From the NCBI GenBank assembly GCA_007748055.1, contig CP036279.1, positions 6,448,001-6,512,000 of the forward strand: a DNA stretch of 64,000 nt. Reading direction: 5' to 3'. Shown piece after piece: positions 53,047 to 61,181 of this stretch. Position numbers and translations under genes: made by a program. Below the pieces are notes generated by a model. The model worked only from the letters and a program-made list of their open reading frames with translations, had not been told where the DNA came from and searched no databases. This DNA comes from Kolteria novifilia. Its GTDB lineage: Bacteria; Planctomycetota; Planctomycetia; Kolteriales; Kolteriaceae. Numbering within the stretch: the stretch's first letter is position 1; every line of letters starts with the position of its first letter.

Positions 53047-53513
53047 AGACGGCTCCCTTGGGCGAGGACGTCATCCAAAGGGCCCGGAGCGGCGTCCAGC
53101 GGGCAACCCGCGTCGATGAAGCCTTGCAGCATGATCTGCGCGGCGATCATGTCGCGACGCGCCTTCTTCTTCTTCTTGGGGAGCTTGGTGTTCTCGAGCA
53201 TCGCGTCGGCCTCGACGCTGGTATAGCGCTCGTCCCAGAAGTAGACCTCGGCGCCCAATACGCTCTTAAGCCAACCACCAAACCGGCGGGCGGCGCGAGC
53301 CTTCTCCCCCTCGGAACCGTCGGCGTTGACCGGCAAGCCGACCACCACCTTCTTGATGCCCTCGGCCCGGCAGATCGCCCGGAAGTAATCCGAATCGACC
53401 TCGGGAGTCCGGCGCGTGTAGTTCTGCCAAGGCGTCGCCAGCTTGGTTTCGGTGTCCGCGAGCGCCAAGCCAATCCGTTTGTCGCCAAAGTCGACACCCA
53501 TCCATCGGTCCAT
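53043..53513 (-). CDS. ruvX: Holliday-junction resolvase-like protein RuvX/YqgF
   Basis: A 156-residue protein of the RNase H-like YqgF family: GVDFGDKRIGLALAD holds the first catalytic Asp near the N-terminus, then VVVGLPVNADGSEG, the FWDERYTSVEAD motif, and the RRDMIAAQIMLQGFID end region. In bacteria it acts in pre-16S rRNA 5'-end processing and perhaps recombination. The ATG at 53511-53513 has GGAAGGG upstream. First gene of a two-gene unit. Confidence 0.9.
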   Translation of the reverse strand: MDRWMGVDFGDKRIGLALADTETKLATPWQNYTRRTPEVDSDYFRAICRAEGIKKVVVGLPVNADGSEGEKARAARRFGGWLKSVLGAEVYFWDERYTSVEADAMLENTKLPKKKKKARRDMIAAQIMLQGFIDAGCPLDAAPGPLDDVLAQGSRL

Positions 53514-53695
53514 GTTCAATCCCTTCCCTGAGCTATCACTAGACGCACCACAAACGGAAGTGGCTCTCACGCGAGAACGTCGCGCGAGAGCGACCACCAA
53601 CAAGACACTGTTCTCGGGTCGCCCGATTGCCGCGGCAATCGCAACCTTTCGGGCAAGCTACAGGCCGGTCCACCTCATCGTGTCAGGTATTTCTC

Positions 53696-53819
53696 ACCTC
53701 TCCTTGGGGAGAGGTCGGCGAGCAAAGCGAGCCGGGTGAGGGGATGACCATCCCGGTAAGCAAAGGCGACTCGTCGAAAGAAAGCCCCCTCACCCCTGGC
53801 CCCTCTCCCACCGGGAGAC
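53696..53819 (+). repeat. CTCTCCC-type dispersed repeat, paired arms
   Basis: Closely matches the block 33996-34128: left ctctccttggggagagg, gcgagccgggtgagggg; right cccctcacccctggcccct, ctcccaccgggag. The two blocks are the most alike of this family. Confidence 0.8.
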
Positions 53820-53876
53820 GGGAACTCTCATGCCTAACACTTGTGGTTAGTCAGACCACGATGTTCTTTCTCTCCT

Positions 53877-53903
53877 CACTGGCTGACAAGCAGCCAGTGG
53901 CAC
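53877..53903 (-). repeat. dispersed palindrome, GTGCCACTGGCTG family, copy 3
   Basis: Inverted relative to copies 1 and 2; on the minus strand it reads gtgccactggctgcttgtca then gccagtg. Located beyond the 3' end of the pyrophosphorylase gene. Confidence 0.72.
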
Positions 53904-53986
53904 ACGATTGCCGATGCCGACTCGGCATCAGGGAGAACTGACACCACACGAGCAAGGGTTGACTCGGCTCGAGTGACGGTACCGTG

Positions 53987-55438
53987 TCAGCTCACGGAGA
54001 CCGTGTCGTACTCCTTGCGACCGCTTGCCCCGAACCAGGTGGGACGACTGACCGGCTGCTTGTCTTGCAACTTCTCGGCGAACTCCTCCGCGGAGAGTCC
54101 CGCCAGCGGGCTGATCTCGATGGCGAACGCCGGTTCGCCGTCGGCGTCGACGGGATAGCCGACTTCCGCGACGCGAAGCCAACGGGCCGCTTGGGCAACC
54201 AGCGCCGCGCGGGCCTCGTCGGGTGAATCGGGCCCGGTCGCGTTCTTGACCGGCACGAACTCCCGCTCGCGACTCGTCTCGACGACGCACACCCGATCGG
54301 CCATCGGCATCGCGTCGAAGACGAACATTTCGAACTTGATCGCGTTGGGCTCCGACGGCGTCTGTTCCCGCCCTTCGTCGTCGACGTGGGGCACGGCCTT
54401 GTGAGCACAGTGAAACGGAAGCGAAAGCCCCTCCGACGTGATCCGCTCGAGGAACGGTCGCTGGAACACGTGGATCGCGATATTGCCCGCCCAGTAGCGA
54501 AGCTGGCCCTCCTCGTCGGTCTCCTCGGCCATCTCCTTCGGCAGGTTCGTGTACTCGATGATCGAGGTGTCGCGATCGTAGTTGATGACGACGCCGACCT
54601 TCTCGCCCGGATGCCGCTTGCGACAGACTTTGACCGACATGTCCGCTTCGCTGGCGAGGTGATGCCCGAGAAACTCGGGATCGAGCACTTGCGCCATCGG
54701 GTTGTCGACCTGAAAGTAATAGACGACATCGATGCCGCGTTTCTTCATGTCGTCAAGCACGCCCTCCTCGCGGAGCGCCAGCAGCGAACCCCCATGACCG
54801 TTGGGACTCGTGAAGATTCTCCCCTTCTCCGCCAACAGGACACGTCCCGTTTCGGCATCGACCGCCGGCATCGTCCCTTGCGTGAAGAAAGTCACTTGGT
54901 CCGACTCGAGCCCAAAGTGGTGATGCTCGGCAAAGTAGGCGACCGTCTCCTCGTGGTTGGTCGGACTCGTCATGACGTACCAGGGGATGACCTTGCCCGC
55001 ATGACGTTGCCACGCTTGGATCTTCTCGGCGAAGAGTTGGAACAGCGACGTCCCGGCGACCGGCCCGATCGGGTACATGCCCTTGGGATGCTCGAAGCCG
55101 AGCCGACTCCCCTGCCCGCCCGCGACCAAGACCGCGGCGACCCGGCCGGCGCGAAGCGCCTCGAGCCCAACGGTGCGCGCTTGCTCGTCGCGCTGCCGAT
55201 CGGCGTCACTGGTGGGAAGCCTGACCGCGCCGATCGGCTCGATCCGTTCGGGGTCGGTTTCCTCGGCTTTCGTTCGCGACCCTTCCCAGAGTTCCTTGAG
55301 CTTGGAAAAGTTGATTCGGCTGATCTGTTGGGCCAAGTCCCGCCGAGTCTGGGGATCGAGTTCGTCCCAGAACCGCACCAAGTGTTCCTGCTCCGCCTGT
55401 CGAAGCTGCTCGCGATCGATCGCTGCTTCGGCGCTCAT
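53987..55438 (-). CDS. UDPGP-type UDP-sugar pyrophosphorylase
   Basis: Makes a UDP-sugar (UDP-GlcNAc or UDP-glucose type) from UTP and sugar-1-phosphate. The nucleotide-binding motif VAAVLVAGGQGSRLGFEHPK (about 89-108) and PKGMYPIGP, with later YFQVDNPMAQVLDPEFLGHH and VGVVINYDRD stretches, match the UDPGP type 1 family. The 483-residue length is typical. ATG with GGGAGG six bases upstream. It is probably co-transcribed with the MBL hydrolase gene, which ends 13 bases upstream. The sugar specificity cannot be told. Confidence 0.85.
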   Translation of the reverse strand: MSAEAAIDREQLRQAEQEHLVRFWDELDPQTRRDLAQQISRINFSKLKELWEGSRTKAEETDPERIEPIGAVRLPTSDADRQRDEQARTVGLEALRAGRVAAVLVAGGQGSRLGFEHPKGMYPIGPVAGTSLFQLFAEKIQAWQRHAGKVIPWYVMTSPTNHEETVAYFAEHHHFGLESDQVTFFTQGTMPAVDAETGRVLLAEKGRIFTSPNGHGGSLLALREEGVLDDMKKRGIDVVYYFQVDNPMAQVLDPEFLGHHLASEADMSVKVCRKRHPGEKVGVVINYDRDTSIIEYTNLPKEMAEETDEEGQLRYWAGNIAIHVFQRPFLERITSEGLSLPFHCAHKAVPHVDDEGREQTPSEPNAIKFEMFVFDAMPMADRVCVVETSREREFVPVKNATGPDSPDEARAALVAQAARWLRVAEVGYPVDADGEPAFAIEISPLAGLSAEEFAEKLQDKQPVSRPTWFGASGRKEYDTVSVS

Positions 55439-55451
55439 CGAACTACCTCCC

Positions 55452-56294
55452 TTAGAAGCGTACGCGCATCCCGTCGTGACTGAGCGTCACATGATCGGGA
55501 AGTCGCGTCCGAGCGACTTCGGGATCGAGTCGGCACGAGAGATGAGTCAGGATCGCTCGACGAGGGCGAACCCGATCGATCACGGCCAAGGCTTCGTCGA
55601 AACAAAAGTGCGTTGGATGCGGTTCGAAACGAAGCGCGTCGAGGATGAGGACGTCCAAGTCCTCCAACAGTTTCCAACTCTCCTCGGGAATAAGATTGAC
55701 GTCCGTGCAATACGCCAAGCCGTCGATCCGAAAGCCGAGGACATCGAAGCGGCCATGACGCAACGGAATCGGCGTGACCTGGTGGTCCAACACTTGAAAC
55801 GACGGCCGCCGTGCCCGATGAAACGCCAATCGTGGCACCCCCCCGGCGGGGTACTTCAACACGATCGGATCGAAGGCATAGCGAAACGTCGTCCGGATGA
55901 ACTCCTCGACGTGAGGGTCGCAGAAAACCGGAACCTCCGCCTCGAGGTACTTCCCGAAGATGCGTAAGTCGTCGAGTCCGAACACGTGGTCGGCATGCTG
56001 GTGCGTGAACAAAACCGCATGGACAAGATCGATCCGCTCGCGTAAGAGCTGCGTTCGCAGATCGGGCGGCGTGTCGATCAGCACCGTTCCCGCGCGGGAA
56101 TGGATGACCGCTCCACTGCGGGTTCTCTTGTTCTTGGGGTCGTCCGACAGACACACACGACATTTGCAACCAATGGCGGGGACGCCCACTGACGTGCCCG
56201 TGCCAAGGAAGACAAACTCGCGGTCCGCCGAGTTGTTGTCGCCAATCCATGCTGCCATCTGAAACGCGTTCGACTCAAGAAGACGGTCCGACAT
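55452..56294 (-). CDS. MBL-fold metallo-hydrolase (PhnP-like)
   Basis: A 280-residue beta-lactamase-fold hydrolase with FVFLGTGTSVGVPAIGC near the start, the zinc motif THQHADHVFGLDDL (HxHxDH), a later CTDVNLIPEESW with Asp ligand and an ILTHLSCRLD region with His. The CKCRVC pair near the N-terminus (x2 Cys-type knuckle) is typical of PhnP-like proteins, which hydrolyse cyclic phosphodiesters of phosphonate breakdown; without phn genes nearby the substrate is uncertain. Start choice is unsure: ATG at 56294 follows GAGGG closely; a TTG at 56330 or ATG at 56258 are other possibilities. Confidence 0.8.
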   Translation of the reverse strand: MSDRLLESNAFQMAAWIGDNNSADREFVFLGTGTSVGVPAIGCKCRVCLSDDPKNKRTRSGAVIHSRAGTVLIDTPPDLRTQLLRERIDLVHAVLFTHQHADHVFGLDDLRIFGKYLEAEVPVFCDPHVEEFIRTTFRYAFDPIVLKYPAGGVPRLAFHRARRPSFQVLDHQVTPIPLRHGRFDVLGFRIDGLAYCTDVNLIPEESWKLLEDLDVLILDALRFEPHPTHFCFDEALAVIDRVRPRRAILTHLSCRLDPEVARTRLPDHVTLSHDGMRVRF

Positions 56295-56530
56295 CCCTCG
56301 GAGCCGCCGAACCCTACCAAAAAACCCCAATCGCCCCTAGACCGATCTCGCGGCAACCACCGAAGCCGCAAACCAATCCCGCAAAACGACTTACAGAGAG
56401 ACCGCCAACGACGACGGTCGAAAATCCTTGATTTTCTCGGGATGGAGCACTCAAGATCTCATCCTTGACCATTCTATGGTGACGCGGTCGTGAGATTGAG
56501 CCATCCCCCATCCCTTATGGATTTTAAACA

Positions 56531-57412
56531 GTGTCTTCATCTTCGAACTCGCGGCTGATCATTGGGATGGGATTCCTCGGACGTCCGCTGGCGGCGCGCT
56601 GGATCGAGGCGGGCGACCGCGTCTTCGGCACGACCCGCAAGCGAGAACGCGTGGGCGAACTGCGTTCCTTGGGCGTCGAACCGGTCCTGTGGGATGTCCT
56701 TCAACCGATCGAGGAGCGACTCCCGCAAGTCGAGACCGTCGTCTTCTGTGTCGGGTTCGATCGCTCCCAAGATCGGACGATCGACGAGGTCTACGTCGAC
56801 GGGCTCCGCCGGACGCTCAAATGCTTGCCCCAGCCGAAACGGTTCCTCTATGTTTCAAGCACGGGGGTCTATGGGGACAACCAGGGGGAGTGGGTCGACG
56901 AAACGACGCCGACCAATCCCAGCGACCGGAGCGCTCAGGCTTGCTTCGACGCGGAGGAACTCGTGCGGGACTACGGCTCAAGCAAGGGTGTCGACGCCGT
57001 GGTGCTGAGGATGGCGGGGATCTATGGACCGGAGCGTATGATCGGCAATCGCTGGCTCGAGCGAGGCGAGGTCATTCCGGGCAGTCCCGATGGGCTGGTG
57101 AACTTGATTCACGTTGAGGACGCGGCCCGCTCTGTCGACGCCGCGGCGCGAGCGACCACGTTGAGCGATCTCTACGTCGTCTCCGACGGGCACCCCGTCA
57201 CCCGCGGGGAGATGTACGAAGCCCTGGCGGACCGCTTGGGGTACTCGCCCCCTCGATTCGATCCGGAAGCGACGAAGGCCCGCGGCCGAGGTAACCGCCG
57301 AGTCGCCAACACGCGGATGCGTAAGGAGCTTGGCGTCGTGTTGGCCTATCCCACGTTTCGCGACTCGCTCACCGACCTTCCCCAATCTCTCCGCGATCCT
57401 TTTGAATCGTAG
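56531..57412 (+). CDS. extended SDR/epimerase-type protein (YeeZ-like)
   Basis: A 293-residue Rossmann protein. [20 protein letters not shown] is the nucleotide-binding Gly motif (IGMGFLG), [20 protein letters not shown] gives the Ser and Tyr of the active site, and a following [13 protein letters not shown] completes the extended-SDR pattern. The usual YxxxK Lys is not evident in the expected place, as in several YeeZ-type members. Acts presumably on a nucleotide sugar or as a flavin-free reductase; substrate unknown. GTG start at 56531. A repeat at 57455 separates it from metK. Confidence 0.7.
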   Translation: MSSSSNSRLIIGMGFLGRPLAARWIEAGDRVFGTTRKRERVGELRSLGVEPVLWDVLQPIEERLPQVETVVFCVGFDRSQDRTIDEVYVDGLRRTLKCLPQPKRFLYVSSTGVYGDNQGEWVDETTPTNPSDRSAQACFDAEELVRDYGSSKGVDAVVLRMAGIYGPERMIGNRWLERGEVIPGSPDGLVNLIHVEDAARSVDAAARATTLSDLYVVSDGHPVTRGEMYEALADRLGYSPPRFDPEATKARGRGNRRVANTRMRKELGVVLAYPTFRDSLTDLPQSLRDPFES

Positions 57413-57770
57413 GTCACGCCATAATCTGCCGCGAGGGCCGGTCGGCCGCCAAGAGTCAGGCAATAGCCTGACCTACGGGAAGAGCCTGGTAGCAATTTCC
57501 TTTGCCTTCGCCTGGCAGCAATTCCCGCTGCCTCCGTCTGGTGCCGGAGGGGGCAATTCCTATAATCGTCACGATTGGCACGAAGCAACGGCCGGAGCGA
57601 ATCACGCTCCGCCTGGGAACGGCACGGTTGCCCGCCATGTCCCTCGGCCATCGAACGACGGATGCGAAACGCGTTTCGCGAGAGGTCAACGCGGAGCCCA
57701 CCAAGGTTGGTTTGCCGCGTGCTCCATCCGTCCCGAGCCAACACGAGCCACACATTCAGGAGAGCAAAGC
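57413..57770. other. metK leader region
   Basis: 358 bases: a repeat copy (57455-57482), then a GC-rich leader with several possible stems, including cggagcg-aatca-cgctccg around 57592-57610. No known SAM-riboswitch core was recognised. No promoter boxes were identified. Confidence 0.4.
57455..57482 (+). repeat. GTCAGGCAATAGCCTGAC repeat, single copy
   Basis: gtcaggcaatagcctgacct followed by acggga; palindrome gtcaggc...gcctgac. Same family as the pair at 51935-52015. Confidence 0.75.
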
Positions 57771-58943
57771 ATGCCGTCTGGGTCATATCTGTTTACAAGT
57801 GAATCGGTCGCGATGGGTCATCCAGACAAACTGGCCGACCAGATCTCCGACGGTATCCTCGATGCGTTGTTGACCCAGGACTCAAGCAGCCGCGTGGCGT
57901 GCGAAACGATGGTCACCACCGGTGTCGCGATCATCGCCGGCGAGATCACGACCAACGCCCGCATCGATTACCCCACCGTCGTTCGCGACGTCATCCGGGA
58001 AGTCGGCTACACCCATTCCAACATGGGCATCGACGCCGACACCTGTGCGGTCATGGTCTCGCTCGATCGCCAGTCGGCCGACATCGCGATGGGGGTCGAC
58101 TCCGATGACGCCAAGGGCAAGGAGATTGGGGCCGGCGACCAGGGGCTCATGTTCGGCTTCGCATGCAACGAGACCGAAGAGCTCATGCCGATGCCGATCC
58201 AGTACTCGCACCGGCTCGTCAACCGTCTCGCGGAGATCCGCCTCTCCGGCGAGGTCCCCTTCCTGCGGCCCGACGCAAAGAGCCAGGTCACGATCGAGTA
58301 CGAGAACGACAAGCCCAAGCGGGTCAACACGATCGTCATCTCCTCGCAACACGACGAAGCGGTCAGTTCCAAGGAACTTGAAGAAGCGATCCAGGAACTG
58401 GTCATTAAGAAGGTCATTCCCGCCGAACTTCTTTCCGGTGACGTGACCTACCACATCAACCCGACCGGACGCTTCGTGATCGGCGGACCGCACGGCGATT
58501 GCGGCCTGACCGGCCGGAAGATCATCGTCGACACCTACGGCGGCCGCGGCCGTCACGGCGGTGGAGCGTTCAGCGGCAAGGATCCGACAAAGGTCGATCG
58601 CAGCGCCTGCTACATGGCGCGTCACGTCGCGAAGAACATCGTCGCCGCCGGCTTGGCCGACCAGTGCGAGGTTCAGCTCGCGTACGCGATCGGCGTCTCC
58701 GAGCCGGTCAGCGTCTACGTCGATACCTTCGGCACCGGCAAGGCGTCCGACGACCAGATCGCCGCCGCCGTCCGCGAGGTCTTCCCGCTCTCTCCGGGTG
58801 GCATCATCAAGCACCTCGACCTGCAGCGTCCGATCTACCGGGCCACCGCCGCAGGTGGTCACTTCGGCCGCAACGAGTTCCCCTGGGAGAACGTCAACTC
58901 GGTCGAGAAGCTTCAATCGGCCCTCGCCATCGGCGCCGCGTAG
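57771..58943 (+). CDS. metK: S-adenosylmethionine synthetase
   Basis: Makes SAM from methionine and ATP. The 390 residues show the family's fixed blocks: [20 protein letters not shown] at the start, [37 protein letters not shown], and [20 protein letters not shown] with the P-loop-like segment. Length and ends are normal. CAGGAG lies ten bases before the ATG at 57771-57773. A GC-rich leader precedes it and a hairpin follows at 58985-59011. Confidence 0.97.
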   Translation: MPSGSYLFTSESVAMGHPDKLADQISDGILDALLTQDSSSRVACETMVTTGVAIIAGEITTNARIDYPTVVRDVIREVGYTHSNMGIDADTCAVMVSLDRQSADIAMGVDSDDAKGKEIGAGDQGLMFGFACNETEELMPMPIQYSHRLVNRLAEIRLSGEVPFLRPDAKSQVTIEYENDKPKRVNTIVISSQHDEAVSSKELEEAIQELVIKKVIPAELLSGDVTYHINPTGRFVIGGPHGDCGLTGRKIIVDTYGGRGRHGGGAFSGKDPTKVDRSACYMARHVAKNIVAAGLADQCEVQLAYAIGVSEPVSVYVDTFGTGKASDDQIAAAVREVFPLSPGGIIKHLDLQRPIYRATAAGGHFGRNEFPWENVNSVEKLQSALAIGAA

Positions 58944-58984
58944 GCTTTAGCGACGCACCCCCAGGGTGTAGGATAACTTCAGGT

Positions 58985-59011
58985 GGCTGTGTCCTTTCGC
59001 GGGACACGGCC
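58985..59011 (+). terminator. hairpin downstream of metK
   Basis: Arms ggctgtgtcc (58985-58994) and ggacacggcc (59002-59011), one G-U pair, 7-base loop, 42 bases past the stop of metK. There is no U-run (ttggaggc follows), so only a possible terminator. Confidence 0.4.
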
Positions 59012-59050
59012 TTGGAGGCATGCCTAACACACGATCGGTGGGCACATACG

Positions 59051-59602
59051 ATGGCGACCGCGGAAAAGCCGATCACGCTACGAGACTATTTCGACCGTCC
59101 GGACATCGACGAACCGACCGAACTCGTTCGCGGGGTGATCGTCCCCTTGAATCGTCCCTCTCCTCGCCACGGCGATATCTGTGCTCGCCTTTGCATCGAG
59201 CTCGGGATCTACCTTCAACGCCACGATCTCGGCCGGGTGATCACCAACGATTCCGGCGTCATCACCGAACGTCATCCCGACACTCTTCGTGGCCCCGACG
59301 TCGCTTACTACAGCTACCAACGCATGCCCAAGGGGCCAGCGCCTCAAGACCCCAACCCTTCGCCACCAGAACTCGTCTTTGAAGTCCGCTCCCCCCACGA
59401 TCGCTGGCCAGGCCTGTTGCGAAAAGTCGCTGAGTACCTCGGCGCGGGTGTGGAGGTCGTCTGCGTCGTCGATCCAGCAAGTCGGTCGCTTCGCGTCTTC
59501 AGCGCCGACGATCCGGGCACGATGGTCGAGGAAGACGAAGAACTGACATTCCCTGGGTTGCTCGACGGGTTTAGCCTCAAGGTGCGACAACTCTTCGACT
59601 GA
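59051..59602 (+). CDS. Uma2 family (DUF820) endonuclease-like protein
   Basis: 183 residues of the Uma2/DUF820 nuclease fold: [40 protein letters not shown] and [20 protein letters not shown] then [13 protein letters not shown] carry the D...ExK-like active-site positions of the PD-(D/E)XK superfamily. Such proteins are numerous in cyanobacteria and planctomycetes and lack a known biological role. The ATG at 59051 was chosen because homologous residues begin there, not at the longer open frame. It ends 23 bases before asnS, so it may share its transcript. Confidence 0.85.
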   Translation: MATAEKPITLRDYFDRPDIDEPTELVRGVIVPLNRPSPRHGDICARLCIELGIYLQRHDLGRVITNDSGVITERHPDTLRGPDVAYYSYQRMPKGPAPQDPNPSPPELVFEVRSPHDRWPGLLRKVAEYLGAGVEVVCVVDPASRSLRVFSADDPGTMVEEDEELTFPGLLDGFSLKVRQLFD

Positions 59603-59625
59603 CTCCATCAAGCGGCGGACTTGCC

Positions 59626-61008
59626 ATGAACCGAGTGCGCATCAACGAGCTTCTCCAGCGTCCCGAGGCGGGAGGCGAGGTCACGATCCACGGCTGGGTC
59701 AGGACCTGCCGTCATAGCAAGGGCTTCTCCTTCCTCGAGATCAACGACGGCTCGATCATCCACAACATCCAATGTGTCGTCGACGCCGACGTCCCGAACT
59801 ACGATCGCGACGTCAAAGCCCTGCAAACCGGAGCGAGCGTCCGCGTCACCGGTCGGCTCGTCGATTCCCCCGGGAAGGGCCAACGCTTCGAGATCCAAGC
59901 CAAGGACGTTCACGTCTACGGCAACGCCGAGGGCTACCCCCTCCAGAAGAAGGGGCACACGATGGAATTCCTGCGGAGCATCGCCCATCTGCGAGCCCGC
60001 TCGAACACCTTCGGCGCGGTCCTGCGAGTCCGCAACGTGATGGCGCGGGCGATCCACGACTTCTTTCAGTCGCGCGGCTTCGTCTACCTGCACACGCCGA
60101 TCATCACCGCCAGCGACTGTGAAGGAGCGGGCGAGATGTTCCGCGTGACGACCCTCGACGCCGGCGATCCCCCGCGTGCCGAGGGGGAGATCGACTTCGC
60201 GCAGGACTTCTTCGGCAAGCCGACGAGCCTGACGGTCTCGGGCCAACTCTCCGCCGAGACCGCCGCCCTCGCCCTCTCGGACGTCTACACGTTCGGGCCG
60301 ACCTTTCGGGCCGAGAACTCGAACACGACCCGGCACCTGGCCGAGTTTTGGATGGTCGAGCCCGAGTGCGCCTTCTTCGATCTCGACGACGATGTCGCCT
60401 TGGCCGAGGCCTTCCTCAAGCACATCTTCTCGACCGTGCTGAGCGAATGCCCTGACGACATGGACTTCTTCAACAAGCGGATCGACAAGACCGCCATCGA
60501 GACGCTCCGGCACATCGTCGAATCCCCGTTCGAACGGATGAGCTACAGCGATGCGATCGAGATCCTCTCGAAGTCGGGAAAGTCGTTTGAGTTCCCCATC
60601 GAGTGGGGGCTCGACTTGCAGAGCGAGCACGAACGTTACTTGACCGAGGAACACGTCAAGCGGCCCCTGGTGCTCACTGACTACCCGCGGGACATCAAGG
60701 CCTTCTACATGCGGCAGAATGACGATGGGAAGACGGTGGCCGCGATGGACGTGTTGGTTCCAAAGATCGGCGAGATCATCGGCGGCAGCCAGCGGGAGGA
60801 GCGCCTCGATCGCCTTCAGGAACGGATGAAGGAGATGGGGCTCCCCGAGGAGGACTACTGGTGGTACCTCGACACCCGCAAGTTCGGCACCGCCCCGCAT
60901 GCCGGGTTCGGGCTTGGGTTCGAGCGCACGATTCAGTTCTGCACCGGGATGGCGAACATCCGCGACGTGATACCCTTCCCCCGCACGCCAGGCAGCGCCG
61001 AGTTCTAA
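59626..61008 (+). CDS. asnS: asparaginyl-tRNA synthetase
   Basis: Class II aminoacyl-tRNA synthetase charging tRNA-Asn. The 460 residues begin with an OB-fold anticodon-binding domain ([20 protein letters not shown]), followed by the catalytic core: motif 2 [20 protein letters not shown], the Asn-specific [24 protein letters not shown], and motif 3 [16 protein letters not shown] with [15 protein letters not shown] at the end. All match AsnRS. Its presence suggests Asn-tRNA is made directly. Confidence 0.96.
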   Translation: MNRVRINELLQRPEAGGEVTIHGWVRTCRHSKGFSFLEINDGSIIHNIQCVVDADVPNYDRDVKALQTGASVRVTGRLVDSPGKGQRFEIQAKDVHVYGNAEGYPLQKKGHTMEFLRSIAHLRARSNTFGAVLRVRNVMARAIHDFFQSRGFVYLHTPIITASDCEGAGEMFRVTTLDAGDPPRAEGEIDFAQDFFGKPTSLTVSGQLSAETAALALSDVYTFGPTFRAENSNTTRHLAEFWMVEPECAFFDLDDDVALAEAFLKHIFSTVLSECPDDMDFFNKRIDKTAIETLRHIVESPFERMSYSDAIEILSKSGKSFEFPIEWGLDLQSEHERYLTEEHVKRPLVLTDYPRDIKAFYMRQNDDGKTVAAMDVLVPKIGEIIGGSQREERLDRLQERMKEMGLPEEDYWWYLDTRKFGTAPHAGFGLGFERTIQFCTGMANIRDVIPFPRTPGSAEF

Positions 61009-61061
61009 GGTCCCACCGCGTGAGGTGAGAGAATCGACGGTTGGATAGGACGCGCGTCCTG

Positions 61062-61181
61062 CTAGGCTTCGTCTCAAAAGTAGGTCGTCGGCCCGAGACT
61101 CAGCCAATCGGTACAGCCCGGCAAAGTCCCGTGCCGATGCAGCGAGTCGAAGCCAGAGCCGCGCTTTGAGACGGAGCCTAG
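61062..61181. mobile_element. MITE-like element with CTAG target duplication
   Basis: 112-bp element (61066-61177) with terminal inverted repeats gcttcgtctcaaaag (left) and ctttgagacggagc (right, reverse complement gctccgtctcaaag), flanked on both sides by CTAG (61062-61065 and 61178-61181). This is the structure of a non-autonomous derivative of an IS5/IS427-type transposon, which target CTAG or TA. No transposase is present. The right-hand CTAG includes the stop codon (TAG on the minus strand) of the neighbouring gene. Confidence 0.72.

Larger units (their letters stand above)
53514..53986. other. repeat-filled gap between ruvX and the pyrophosphorylase gene
   Basis: 473 bases. It contains the element 53696-53819 and the inverted palindrome 53877-53903; the rest shows nothing recognised. 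Promoter of ruvX expected near 53520-53640. Confidence 0.55.

Noticed and set aside
57540-57770. SAM-I/SAM-IV riboswitch
   Set aside because: The conserved cores of known SAM riboswitches were not found by eye, so kept only as a low-interest leader.
59608-61107. 499-codon open frame antisense to asnS
   Set aside because: asnS on the plus strand has full family motifs; the antisense frame is a high-GC shadow without motifs.
61009-61181. simple rho-independent terminator of asnS
   Set aside because: The inverted repeats are 80 bases apart with a CTAG duplication, which fits a MITE better; it may still stop transcription.
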